Source: Oerskovia jenensis (GTDB lineage Bacteria > Actinomycetota > Actinomycetes > Actinomycetales > Cellulomonadaceae). Taken from it: a stretch of DNA of 64,000 nt. The stretch's first letter is position 1. The number at the start of each line of letters is the position of its first letter. The notes beneath the pieces were generated by a model. That model ran no database searches and was not told the origin of the DNA. It worked only from the letters and a program-made list of their open reading frames with translations. Positions 17,120 through 25,306 of the stretch are shown in pieces. A program made the position numbers and the translations under genes. The stretch spans positions 2,852,001 through 2,916,000 of the forward strand of contig NZ_JAFBBO010000001.1 of assembly GCF_016907235.1 (NCBI RefSeq). Reading direction: 5' to 3'.

Positions 17120-18078
17120 CGGCCGCCTCGGGGCCGAGCATGCGGTCGTCGTCGGGATCCGTCCCGGATCGGACGCCCACCGCATGCTCGGCGGACGGCA
17201 ACCGCATGCTCGGCACCGGCAGCACCGGCAGCACCGGCAGCACCGGCAGCACCGGCAGCACCGGCAGCACCGGCAGCACCGGCGGCACCGGCGGGACCGT
17301 GCCCGGCGGCTCGGTGGTGCTCGTGGGCGGCGGACCCGGCGCCGCCGACCTCCTCACGCTGCGCGCCTGGCGAGCGCTCGCGGGCGCCGACGTCGTCGTG
17401 ACCGACCGCCTGGGACCCGTCGAGGTCCTCGCCGACCTGCCCGCGGGCGTCGAGATCATCGACGTCGGCAAGACCCCGGGCCACCACCCCGTCCCGCAGC
17501 ACGAGATCAACGCGATCCTCGTCGAGCAGGCCCGCCGCGGACGACGGGTCGTGCGCCTCAAGGGCGGCGACCCGTTCGTCTACGGGCGGGGCGGCGAGGA
17601 GGTCCTCGCGTGCCGGGCCGCGGGCGTCCCGGTCGAAGTCGTGCCCGGCGTGAGCAGCGCCCTGTCCGTCCCGGCGCTCGCGGGCATCCCGCTCACGCAT
17701 CGCGGGACGGTCGGCGCGTTCCTGGTCGTGAACGGTCACGAGCCCCTGGGCGTGGTCGCGCTGGCCGCGGTGCGCGACCGCACGGCTACCCTGGTGATCC
17801 TCATGGGAGTGTCGATGCTGAGCGAGATCACGGACCAGGCGGTCACCGCCGGGGCCGACGCCGCCACGCCCGTCGCCGTGGTCGAGTCCGGTTCCACGCA
17901 GCACCAACGGGTCACGCGCGCCACGCTCGGGACGCTCGTCCGTCGTGCGGCCGAGGTCGGGGTCCGGGCGCCCGCGGTCGTCGTCGTGGGGGACGTCGCG
18001 GCCGAGGGCCTGCTCGTCCCGGACACCTTGGTATCGCTGCCCGTCCTGTCCGCCCTCGTGCCGGAGCCCGCCCTGTGA
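17116..18078 (+). CDS. cobA: Uroporphyrinogen-III C-methyltransferase
   Basis: A 320-residue SAM-dependent methyltransferase of the SUMT/CobA family, making precorrin-2 for siroheme, the NirB cofactor. The conserved core starts near residue 65: [19 protein letters not shown], then [13 protein letters not shown]-like strand, [16 protein letters not shown] near 149, [24 protein letters not shown] near 175, and [10 protein letters not shown] near 228. The first 60 residues are not SUMT-like: they are encoded by a PAL-C palindrome and a run of GST codon triplets. The GTG at 17116 overlaps the nirD stop; a later GTG at 17299 near the core could be the real start, but it lacks a clear ribosome site. 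Confidence 0.88.
   Translation: MTAASGPSMRSSSGSVPDRTPTACSADGNRMLGTGSTGSTGSTGSTGSTGSTGSTGGTGGTVPGGSVVLVGGGPGAADLLTLRAWRALAGADVVVTDRLGPVEVLADLPAGVEIIDVGKTPGHHPVPQHEINAILVEQARRGRRVVRLKGGDPFVYGRGGEEVLACRAAGVPVEVVPGVSSALSVPALAGIPLTHRGTVGAFLVVNGHEPLGVVALAAVRDRTATLVILMGVSMLSEITDQAVTAGADAATPVAVVESGSTQHQRVTRATLGTLVRRAAEVGVRAPAVVVVGDVAAEGLLVPDTLVSLPVLSALVPEPAL
17133..17192. repeat. PAL-C palindrome, copy 1 (N-terminal coding region of cobA)
   Basis: A 60-bp palindrome with arms GCCGAGCATGCGGTCGTCG / CGACGCCCACCGCATGC-TCGGC. The outer 22 bases of each arm are identical to those of the copy at 40529-40588. An extra right arm (ACCGCATGCTCGGC) follows at about 17200-17213. Confidence 0.88.
17215..17277 (+). 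repeat. 9-bp tandem repeat (ACCGGCAGC x7) in cobA
   Basis: Seven perfect 9-bp units encode a Thr-Gly-Ser repeat between the PAL-C element and the methyltransferase core, followed by two degenerate Thr-Gly-Gly units. The unit length keeps the frame whatever the copy number. Confidence 0.9.
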
Positions 18079-19256
18079 CGGATCAGGTCACGGACGTCAC
18101 GGACGTCACGGGCGAGCCCACCGGCGGACACCGTCCCGCGCTGGGCCAGGTCATGGCCGGCTGCACGGTCCTCGTCACGGCCGACCGCCGGTCGGCCGAG
18201 CTCGCCGCGGCGCTGTCCCGCCGGGGCGCCGAGGTGCGGCACGCGCCGGCCCTGAGCATGGTGCCCAACGAGGACGACGAGGCTCTGCTCGCGGGTACGC
18301 GGGATCTGATCGCGCACCCGCCCGACGTCGTGGTCGTCACGACGGGCATCGGGTTCCGGGGCTGGATCGAGGCCGCCGACGCGCACGGCCTGGCCGACGA
18401 GCTGCTGGACGTCATGAGCCGGGCCCGCCTGGTCGCGCGCGGCCCCAAGGCGCGCGGCGCGATCCAGGCCGCGGGCCTCCAGGCCGACTGGGTCGCCGAG
18501 TCCGAGACGTCGGGCGAGATCGCGGACGTCCTGCTCGGCGAGGGGGTCGACGGGCTGCGGATCGCAGTTCAGCACCACGGTGCAGGGGCCGACGGTCTCG
18601 ACGTGGTCTTCGCGCAGGCGGGGGCCGACGTCGCGAGCCTCATCGTGTACCGCTGGGGGCCGCCGCCCGACGAGGCGGCGCTGCGCGCGTCGGTCCACGC
18701 CGCCGCGGCCGGCGAGATCGACGCGGTCGTCTTCACGTCGGCCCCGGGCGCCGAGGCCTGGCTCGCGGCGGCCGAGTCCGAGGGGGTCGGGGACGCCGTC
18801 GTCGCGCGCTTCGCGAGCGGTGCCATGATCGCCGCGGCGGTCGGCCCCATCACGGCCCGACCGCTCGCGCACCGCGGCGTCCCGACGCTCCAGCCGGACC
18901 GCGGCCGCCTCGGCGCGCTGGTCCGCACGCTCGTCGGGCACTACGAGCACGCCGAGACGCTCGCGCTCGTGACCGTCGCGGGCAACCTGCAGATCCGCTC
19001 GCGCGTCGCGGTGCTCGACGGCCGCGTCCTGCCGCTCTCGCCCTCGGGCCTCGAGGTCCTGCGGCTGCTGGCCGCGCGCGCCGGGAACCGGGCGGGGGAC
19101 GTCGTGACGCGGGACCAGGTCCTCGCGGCGCTGCCCGGCGACTCGCGCGACCCGCACGCCGCCGAGGTCGCGGTCGCCCGTCTGCGCGAGGCGGTCGGCG
19201 ACCGCACCCTCGTCAAGACCGTCGTCAAACGTGGCTATCGACTGGAGCTGGCATGA
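18075..19256 (+). CDS. hemD: Uroporphyrinogen-III synthase fused to a winged-helix DNA-binding domain
   Basis: A 393-residue fusion. Residues about 28-275 are a HemD-type two-lobe domain (VLVTADRRSAELAAALSRRG, VVVTTGIGFRGW, AVQHHGAGADGL, VVFTSAPGAEAWL, AVGPITA). Residues about 300-393 are an OmpR/PhoB-type effector domain with SPSGLEVLRLLAA...DVVTRDQVLAAL and the wing KTVVKRGYRL. Such fusions are known in actinobacteria next to nitrite assimilation genes; the HemD part cyclises hydroxymethylbilane, and the DNA-binding part may act as a regulator. No receiver domain is present. GTG start overlaps the cobA stop. Confidence 0.85.
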   Translation: MTDQVTDVTDVTGEPTGGHRPALGQVMAGCTVLVTADRRSAELAAALSRRGAEVRHAPALSMVPNEDDEALLAGTRDLIAHPPDVVVVTTGIGFRGWIEAADAHGLADELLDVMSRARLVARGPKARGAIQAAGLQADWVAESETSGEIADVLLGEGVDGLRIAVQHHGAGADGLDVVFAQAGADVASLIVYRWGPPPDEAALRASVHAAAAGEIDAVVFTSAPGAEAWLAAAESEGVGDAVVARFASGAMIAAAVGPITARPLAHRGVPTLQPDRGRLGALVRTLVGHYEHAETLALVTVAGNLQIRSRVAVLDGRVLPLSPSGLEVLRLLAARAGNRAGDVVTRDQVLAALPGDSRDPHAAEVAVARLREAVGDRTLVKTVVKRGYRLELA

Positions 19257-20197
19257 GCACGGAGATCCTGGGGTTTCCCTCCGACGCGACCGAGGGGAGC
19301 GCGCCGACCGTCGACGCCGCGGGCAGCGGCGCGAGGGATGTCGGCCGACCCGTGCTCGTCGGCTGCTCGCACGGCACCAACAACGCGGACGGCCAGGCCG
19401 CGATCCGCGCGATCCTCGACGACGTCCGCGCGACCCGTCCCGACCTCGACGTGCGCGAGGCGTTCGTCGACGTCCAGCAGCCCGAGGTCGCGGACGTCGT
19501 CACGCAGGCCGTCGCGCCGCCCGCCGCGGGCGAGCGCCCGGGCGGGGCGGCCGTCGTCGTGCCGCTGCTGCTGTCCACGGGATTCCACGTGAACGTCGAC
19601 ATCACCGAGGCCGTCTCGCCCGAGCACGAGGGCCGCGGCCCCGAGCACGGACCCGCGACCGCGGCCCGCGCGCTCGGCCCCGACCCGCGCCTCGCCGAGA
19701 TCCTCGCCGACCGACTGACCGAGGCCGGGGTCCGTCCGCACGACGCCGTGGTCCTGGCCGCGGCCGGGTCGAGCAAGGCGGGCGCCGCTCGCGACGTCGA
19801 GGCCGTCGCCGAGTTCCTGCGCGCGCACCACGACGGCCCCGTCACGGTCGGGTTCGGCGCGATGGCGACCCCGACGGTGCGCGACGCCGTCGCGGCCGCC
19901 CGCGAGACGCTCGCCGCGAGCGCGGCCACGGGCGAGGCGACCACCGCGGACGGCGAACCCCTCGGTGAGACCCACGCGGCGCCGTCGGGCAGCGACGACG
20001 AACCGGCACGAGCGAGGGTCCCGCGCGTGGTCGTCGCCGCCTACCTGCTCGCCCCCGGGTTCTTCCACGACCGTCTCCTCGAGACCGGCGCCGATCTCGT
20101 CACCGCGCCGCTCGCCCCCGACGCACGGCTGACCGCGATCGTGCTGGACCGCTACGCCGAGGGCGCCGAGGCCCTCGCGGCGCAGGGCCCCGCCTAG
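19253..20197 (+). CDS. Sirohydrochlorin chelatase (CbiX/SirB-like)
   Basis: A 314-residue protein with the chelatase signature VLVGCSHGTNNADGQAAI near residue 35 (metal-binding His in CSHG) and a second lobe with VVVPLLLSTGFHVNVDI near 103 (second His in GFHVN). The C-terminal half repeats the pattern (VVLAAAGSSKAGA, VVVAAYLLAPGFFHDRL), indicating a duplicated fold as in long-form chelatases. It should insert ferrous iron into sirohydrochlorin to complete siroheme for NirB. An Asp/Glu-rich insert lies near residues 225-262. ATG overlaps the hemD stop and has GGAG upstream. Last gene of the nitrate block; it converges with the protease gene at 20240. Confidence 0.85.
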   Translation: MSTEILGFPSDATEGSAPTVDAAGSGARDVGRPVLVGCSHGTNNADGQAAIRAILDDVRATRPDLDVREAFVDVQQPEVADVVTQAVAPPAAGERPGGAAVVVPLLLSTGFHVNVDITEAVSPEHEGRGPEHGPATAARALGPDPRLAEILADRLTEAGVRPHDAVVLAAAGSSKAGAARDVEAVAEFLRAHHDGPVTVGFGAMATPTVRDAVAAARETLAASAATGEATTADGEPLGETHAAPSGSDDEPARARVPRVVVAAYLLAPGFFHDRLLETGADLVTAPLAPDARLTAIVLDRYAEGAEALAAQGPA

Positions 20198-20239
20198 CCG
20201 CACGGCGCGACCGACGGGACCCCGGTGCCCCGGCCGACG

Positions 20240-21871
20240 TCAGACCCGGCGCGCCGCGGTGGTCAGGGACGAGGGGGCGTCGACGACGGGTGCGCCGTCG
20301 GGCGGTGACGGAAGGACCCCCCGCTGGTCCCCCGATGCCTCGAACTCGCAGCCGCGGGCATCGAGGTCGAGCTCGGACTCCTCGGTGAGGCAGGCGTTCA
20401 GCCCGACGACCTGCTGCCCGTAGGGCTGGTTCGTCACGACCGTGGTCGTCCCGTCGGGGCCGACCTCGCAGGGGTTGTCGATCTCGCACAGGAGGCCGTC
20501 GCGGTTGGTGGTGCTGTTGACGCCGACGACGGTGACGCCGTCGGCCGCGACGAGCGCGGCCCCCGAGTCGCCGGGGTACGTCTCGCAGTCGGGGCCGGCC
20601 GCCATGCGCAGGGCGTCGTGCTGCTCGTAGCCGCCCTCGCGCAAGACCGGGACGACCGCCTCGATCGTGCACCCGCGGGGGTCGGTGGTCTTGAGGGTCA
20701 CCGTGTCGCCGACCTGCGGCCGGGACTCGGCGAGGGTCAGGACCGTGACCCCCTCGGACTCGAGCTCCTCGAAGGACTCGTCGAGGCGGTACAGCGCGAC
20801 GTCGGTCCCCGTGATGGTGCCGAGCAGCAGACGCTCGATCTCGGCGGTCGTCAGACCGTAGCCCTGCGCGTCGGTGAACGCGACGGACGCGTCCACGGGC
20901 TGGTCGACGATCGTCGCCCCGACCCCCGGGATGCCGAACGTCTCGTCCACGACGGGGAGGCAGTGCCCGTTGGTGAGGAGCATGGCCGGGTCGTCGCCCG
21001 CCGACGTCGACGTCCGCACGATCGAGGACTCGCAGCCCGACAGCGCGGGGAAGCCGCCCATACCCATGTCGAAGACGTCGTCGGGGATCGACTCGTGGGT
21101 CTCCATCACGGTGCGGATCCAGTCGCCGTGGCGCGTGACGTCGGTGTAGAGGCCGGCGACCGCGTCGTTGTGCTCCTCAGGGCCCGTGAGCAGCCCGGCG
21201 ATCGCCCACGCGTCGCCCTCGCGGACCAGCAGGGGACCGCCCGAGTCGGCGTTTCCGGCCTTGCCCCGGGTGCTGCCGTCGCCCGTGCCGACGCACAGCT
21301 CGCCCACGTCGAGGGTCGGGCACGCGTCGCTCGCGAGAAGGCTGACGTCGGCCTCCTGGAGCATCTGCGGGTAGGAGGGCGGGCCGTCCTCGACGGTGTT
21401 TCCCCAGCCGAGGATGCGCCCGGACGTCCCGGGGGAGGGAGCCGCCGCAGCGACGTCGATCGGGGTCGCGGAGACGGGCTCCGCGAGCCGCAGGAGCATT
21501 AGGTCCTTCCCCCACCAGGCCTCGCCCATGGCGGGGAGCCGGAAGAAGCGGTCCACCGTGGCGACGTCGCCCCCCTCGGTGACGTCGGGCGACCCGACCT
21601 GCACGGTCCAGCCGACCGGGGACCCGTTCTGCGCCCGGTTGTTCTTCAGGCAGTGGGCTGCGGTCAGGGCCCACTGCGGATCGATCAAGGTGACGCCGCA
21701 CCCGTTGCCACCAGCGCCGGGGGGCACCGGGTGGCCGGGCTTGTAGGCGCCCATGAACGGGTAGTCCTGGGTGGCCTCCGTACCGCCGCTGATCGCGGAC
21801 GACGGCCCGGCGCCGACGACCATGAGCGCCGCGGTCAGGAGGGCGAGAAGGGACAGCTCGTAGCGTTTCAT
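20240..21871 (-). CDS. Secreted tandem double-domain trypsin-like serine protease
   Basis: A 543-residue secreted protein with a clear signal peptide (MKRYELSLLALL..., cleavage after SSA near 26). The first S1 domain starts ISGGTEATQDYPF and has a full triad: LTAAHC (His73), KDLMLLRL (Asp123), GNADSGGP (Ser210). A second chymotrypsin-like domain begins near residue 270 and also has a full triad: LLTNGHC (His303), TDVALYRL (Asp357), YPGDSGAAL (Ser436). Cysteines flank both sites. Two complete catalytic domains in one chain are unusual. The C-terminal Cys-containing tail (LNACLTEES...GCEFEASG) may close a disulfide. The ATG at 21871 is chosen for the signal peptide; no strong ribosome site is seen. 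Confidence 0.85.
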   Translation of the reverse strand: MKRYELSLLALLTAALMVVGAGPSSAISGGTEATQDYPFMGAYKPGHPVPPGAGGNGCGVTLIDPQWALTAAHCLKNNRAQNGSPVGWTVQVGSPDVTEGGDVATVDRFFRLPAMGEAWWGKDLMLLRLAEPVSATPIDVAAAAPSPGTSGRILGWGNTVEDGPPSYPQMLQEADVSLLASDACPTLDVGELCVGTGDGSTRGKAGNADSGGPLLVREGDAWAIAGLLTGPEEHNDAVAGLYTDVTRHGDWIRTVMETHESIPDDVFDMGMGGFPALSGCESSIVRTSTSAGDDPAMLLTNGHCLPVVDETFGIPGVGATIVDQPVDASVAFTDAQGYGLTTAEIERLLLGTITGTDVALYRLDESFEELESEGVTVLTLAESRPQVGDTVTLKTTDPRGCTIEAVVPVLREGGYEQHDALRMAAGPDCETYPGDSGAALVAADGVTVVGVNSTTNRDGLLCEIDNPCEVGPDGTTTVVTNQPYGQQVVGLNACLTEESELDLDARGCEFEASGDQRGVLPSPPDGAPVVDAPSSLTTAARRV

Positions 21872-21936
21872 GCGCTCGAACGTACGAAGCCCGATGTTGC
21901 GAGAGCATATGGACACCGGGCAACCCGGACACGGAT

Positions 21937-22028
21937 CGAGGGCGGGGCCGAGCCGGCGATCCCGGGCCGACCCGTCCCGGCCCGGCCCCGCCGGCGGTCC
22001 CCACCCCGCCGTCCCGGCCCCGCCCTCG
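21937..22028. terminator. Large compound palindrome between the MFS and protease genes
   Basis: Perfect 14-bp arms (CGAGGGCGGGGCCG / CGGCCCCGCCCTCG) enclose 64 bp that is itself rich in small GC inverted repeats. It lies directly after the MFS gene (minus strand) and before the protease start, a terminator-like position. Confidence 0.5.
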
Positions 22029-22039
22029 GGACGTGCGCC

Positions 22040-23536
22040 TCAGGCCTGGACGCGGGTCCGCGGCGAGACGAACGCCGCGAGCAGCGCGATCGCGACCATG
22101 ACCCCGAAGCACACGACGTACGCCAGGAGCCCGAGGGGTTCGCGCAGCACCACGAGCATCGACCCCGTCACGGCGAGCGCGATGGCTGCGGACAGGGCGT
22201 CGGAGACCTGGAGCGCCGAGCTGTTCGCGCCCTGCTGGTCCTCGGGGGACAGGGCGAGCGTGAGGACCGAGAGCGTCGGGTGGACCATGCCCATGCCCAG
22301 GCCCGCGAACGTCCAGGCGAGCATGCCGACGAGGGGCGGCACCGCTGACCAGGCGAGCAGCACGGTGCCCGCGATCCCGCCTGCGACGAAGAGCGAACCG
22401 ACGAGGACGAACCGCGCGTGCGACCAGCCCCAGTGCGCCTTGCCGCGCAGCCACGCACCGACCGACCAGCCGATCGCCCCGAAGGTGAGGATCCCGCCGG
22501 CCTGGGTCGGGGACAGGGCTCTCTCGGACTGGAGGAGCAGGGGCAGCAGGACCTCGGTCCCGGTGAACGCCGCGGCGACGAGGCCACGGATCGCGATGAC
22601 GGACGGGAGCCCGCGGGCCGCGCGGGCAGTGCCGCGCGGCAGCAGCCGGGGCACGGAGACCACGACGAGGGCGAGCGCCGCGACGAGCGGCACGTACAGG
22701 CGGGCGCCTTCCTGCTGCCCTGCGAAGTGCAGCAGGCCGATCCCGGCGGCTGCGGCCACGGCCCACCACAGTGCCGCGCTCCCGGTCGCGCCGGCCGTGA
22801 CCGCGCGGCGGTCCTGGCCGACGGCCCGCAGGCCCGGGCGCATCATGAGCACGGCGGGGACGGCGAGCACGGGCACGGCGAGGAAGACCCACCGCCACCC
22901 GAGGTGCTGGACCATGAGCCCCGAGATGACGGGGCCGACGAGCGAGGGCACGACCCAGGCCGCCGCGAAGGCCGCGAACACGGCGGGCCGGCGTTCCTCG
23001 GGGAAGACGCGGGCGACGAGCACGTACAGCGCCACGATGTACATCCCGGTGCCGAGTCCCTGCACCACGCGCCCCGCGACGAAGAGCTCCATGCTCGGGG
23101 CCAGCCCCGAGACGACCAGGCCCGCGAGGAACAGGCCCACGCCGCCCCACAGCGACGGGCCCGGCCCGAAGCGGTCGCACCACCGACCTGCGGCGACCAT
23201 GCCGACGACGCTCGCCGCGATCGAGCCCGCGAACGCGACGGCGTAGAGCGACATGCCGTCGAGTGCGGTCGCGACGGTGTGCATCGCGGTCGCGACCGCG
23301 AGGGCCTCGAACGCCCCGAGCAGCACCAGGGCCACCATGCCGACGAGCACGGTGCGCTGGGTCGCGGGGGACAGGCCCGCGCCGACGGCGACGGGTGCGT
23401 CGGCGGGCGGCTCGAGCGCGGTGGTCGTGGTGGCCGCGGCGGAAGCGGGGACCGGGAGCGAGGGGTCGGGCGTGTGGGCGTCGCCGATCGCGGCGGCGAC
23501 CTCGGCCTGGGGCGCCTCGGGGCGTGGTGGTTCCAT
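22040..23536 (-). CDS. MFS transporter, probable drug efflux
   Basis: A 498-residue major facilitator. A polar Ala/Pro/Thr-rich N-terminus of about 65 residues is followed by 12-14 hydrophobic helices. Motif A-like GRWCDRFGPGPSLW near 128, motif C-like region AAWVVPSLVGPVISGLMVQHLGWRW near 200 and LGTGMYIVALYVLVAR near 170 fit drug:H+ antiporters. The divergent SoxR-type regulator and the 19-bp-spaced promoter between them suggest induction by redox-active compounds, so the substrate may be such a compound; this is inference. ATG ending at 23536 is preceded by GAGGAATC. Confidence 0.8.
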   Translation of the reverse strand: MEPPRPEAPQAEVAAAIGDAHTPDPSLPVPASAAATTTTALEPPADAPVAVGAGLSPATQRTVLVGMVALVLLGAFEALAVATAMHTVATALDGMSLYAVAFAGSIAASVVGMVAAGRWCDRFGPGPSLWGGVGLFLAGLVVSGLAPSMELFVAGRVVQGLGTGMYIVALYVLVARVFPEERRPAVFAAFAAAWVVPSLVGPVISGLMVQHLGWRWVFLAVPVLAVPAVLMMRPGLRAVGQDRRAVTAGATGSAALWWAVAAAAGIGLLHFAGQQEGARLYVPLVAALALVVVSVPRLLPRGTARAARGLPSVIAIRGLVAAAFTGTEVLLPLLLQSERALSPTQAGGILTFGAIGWSVGAWLRGKAHWGWSHARFVLVGSLFVAGGIAGTVLLAWSAVPPLVGMLAWTFAGLGMGMVHPTLSVLTLALSPEDQQGANSSALQVSDALSAAIALAVTGSMLVVLREPLGLLAYVVCFGVMVAIALLAAFVSPRTRVQA

Positions 23537-23609
23537 GATTCCTCGCAGGGGTGGGCGCGGACCGGTGGGGGTTGCGCGGCAGGAGTGAGCTCGATCGAGC
23601 GCTTCGACT

Positions 23610-23640
23610 AGTCTCGAACCTCAACCATTGTCGAGGTCAA
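23610..23640 (-). promoter_or_regulatory. SoxR/MerR-type promoter-operator of the MFS gene
   Basis: On the minus strand, TTGACC (23640-23635) and GAGACT (23615-23610) are separated by 19 bp, the over-long spacer typical of MerR-family targets. A 20-bp imperfect palindrome ACCTCAACCA/TTGTCGAGGT (23618-23637, 8 of 10 pairs) overlaps it; its CCTCAA half resembles known SoxR sites. Confidence 0.6.
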
Positions 23641-23688
23641 GGGGATTCGTCTCGACGATGGACGGAGCGACGAATGCCTGGAGCAATC

Positions 23689-24159
23689 ATGCCTGACGAC
23701 GGACCTCACCCCGACGACGAGCTCACGGTCGGCGAGCTCGCGCGCCGCAGCGGCGTCGCGGTGTCGGCCCTGCACTTCTACGAACGCGAAGGTCTGCTCT
23801 CGTCCCGCCGTACGCCCGGCAACCAGCGCCGCTACCCCCGCGAGACCTTGCGCCGCGTCTCGTTCATCCGCGTCTCGCAGCGCGTCGGGATCCCGCTCGC
23901 CCTGGTCCGTGAGGCTCTCGGCACGCTCCCGCAGAACCGCACGCCGACCGCCAAGGACTGGCGGCGCCTGTCGCGCATGTGGCACGCAGACCTCGACGCC
24001 CGGATCGAGCAGCTCGTGCGCCTGCGTGACCACCTCACGGACTGCATCGGGTGCGGCTGCCTGTCGCTGCGCAAGTGCGTCCTGGCCAACCCGCACGACG
24101 TGCTCGCGGAGGAGGGCCCCGGTCCGCGCACCTGGCTCGTCGAGGGCCTCGACGACTGA
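23689..24159 (+). CDS. soxR: Redox-sensitive transcriptional activator SoxR
   Basis: A 156-residue MerR-family regulator. The winged helix (LTVGELARRSGVAVSALHFYEREGLL near residues 10-37, then RRYPRETLRRVSFIRVSQRVGIPLALV) is followed by a dimer helix and the SoxR 2Fe-2S site CIGCGCLSLRKC near residue 122, with all four cysteines (CxxCxCx5C). The cluster senses redox-active compounds, superoxide or NO. It is divergent from the MFS gene with a shared operator. ATG at 23689 has GGAG upstream; the ATG at 23674 is also in frame. Confidence 0.93.
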   Translation: MPDDGPHPDDELTVGELARRSGVAVSALHFYEREGLLSSRRTPGNQRRYPRETLRRVSFIRVSQRVGIPLALVREALGTLPQNRTPTAKDWRRLSRMWHADLDARIEQLVRLRDHLTDCIGCGCLSLRKCVLANPHDVLAEEGPGPRTWLVEGLDD

Positions 24160-24175
24160 GGGCTCGTGCAGGGTC

Positions 24176-24194
24176 GTCAGAACCGACGTGCGCC
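24176..24194. repeat. Possible half copy of PAL-A
   Basis: GTCAGAACCGACGTGCGCC, in the gap after soxR, matches one PAL-A arm (GTCAGAACCAGCGTGGGCC) at most positions. No partner arm is seen, so it may be a decayed remnant. Confidence 0.4.
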
Positions 24195-24250
24195 GGAGAC
24201 CACGCACCGTCCGACACACCTGGCCACGGGGGAGCGAGGGTGCGAGCACC

Positions 24251-25306
24251 TCACCAGTTCTTGGCGGACCCGCCGCCCTCGCCCGACCCGTCCGCGGGGT
24301 CCTCGCCGCCGAAGTACTCCTGGTACTCCTGCCGGCTCTGGTCCTCGTCGCCGCGAGCCTCGGAGTTCTGCTGCTGGAGCTTCTCCTGACGCTCGGCCTC
24401 GGCCCGCTCCTGCTCGCTCTGGTCGGCTTCCGGAGGGGGTTCCTCGCCCTGGTCGCCGCTCTGCGGGTCCTGCGGCTCTGGCGGCTGGGCGTCCTTCGCC
24501 TGCTGCTGCTTGTCCCGCAGACGCTGGACCGACGCCTCGTTCTGCTCCTTCGCCTCGGGCGGCTGCGCCTCGCACCCGGGCCACCCGCGGACCTGCTCGG
24601 CCGTCGCGTAGGACCGCTCGGCGAACGAGAACCACTCGGTGGCCTGGTCCTGGAGGTCCTCGGGGACGAGCTCGTCGCCGGTACCGAAGGGGTCGATGAG
24701 GAACGAGTCGTAGTCCCGCCCCGCCTCGCGCGCAGCGAGGGCCTCCTCGAGCGCGCTCTTCTGCGACAGGAAGTCCTCGCCCATGGACGCCTCGAAGTCG
24801 CCCGCGGTCTCGTAGGAGATCGACAGGTTGACCTGGATCTCGCAACGGACCAGAGGCTCCTCGTCCTCGGCCAGGTCGTAGGCACGGTGGAGGTCGGAGA
24901 TGGCGGTCGTGTCGTCGCCCGCGCGGTGGTGGGCGGTCCCGGTGTTGAACCACGCCTTCCACGGGTCGACGATGTTCATCGTCTTCTGGAGGTCGAAGTT
25001 CGTGGCGGCCTCCGAGTAGTCGCTCGCCTCGTAGCGCCCGGACGCGTAGGACGCGATCACCGGGAGGAAGACCAGCTTGGTGCCGAGCACCAGCGCGACG
25101 ATCAGCAGGGGACAGGGCAGCAGGAGCAGCAGCGTCCGACGGCGCAGCCGCCTCGTGCGCATCGCCGCGCCCTGGGGGGAACGCGTGCCGGGCCGGGGGG
25201 CCGGGAACGGCGAGCCGCCGTGCGGCGCCGCCGGCCGCTTCGGGCCGGGGGCGCCGGGGGCTCCCCACACCGGCGGGGGCTGCGGGGGTCGGCCGTCGCC
25301 GCTCAT
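24251..25306 (-). CDS. Membrane-anchored tetratricopeptide-like protein of the MoxR/VWA operon
   Basis: A 351-residue protein. A Pro/Gly-rich N-terminus (about 48 residues) and a basic cluster RTRRLRRR precede one transmembrane helix near 56-80. The outer part reads like TPR helices: ASDYSEAATNFDLQKTMNIVDPWKAWFNTGTAHHRAGD...AISDLHRAYDLAEDEEPLVRCEIQVNLSISYETAGDF. The C-terminal 110 residues are highly charged and Gln/Glu-rich, ending in a Gly-rich stretch and AKNW. Position after two VWA genes matches the TPR partner (BatC-like) of bacterial MoxR-Bat operons, which act at the cell envelope. The ATG overlaps the preceding stop (ATGA). Function beyond this is unknown. Confidence 0.65.
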   Translation of the reverse strand: MSGDGRPPQPPPVWGAPGAPGPKRPAAPHGGSPFPAPRPGTRSPQGAAMRTRRLRRRTLLLLLPCPLLIVALVLGTKLVFLPVIASYASGRYEASDYSEAATNFDLQKTMNIVDPWKAWFNTGTAHHRAGDDTTAISDLHRAYDLAEDEEPLVRCEIQVNLSISYETAGDFEASMGEDFLSQKSALEEALAAREAGRDYDSFLIDPFGTGDELVPEDLQDQATEWFSFAERSYATAEQVRGWPGCEAQPPEAKEQNEASVQRLRDKQQQAKDAQPPEPQDPQSGDQGEEPPPEADQSEQERAEAERQEKLQQQNSEARGDEDQSRQEYQEYFGGEDPADGSGEGGGSAKNW

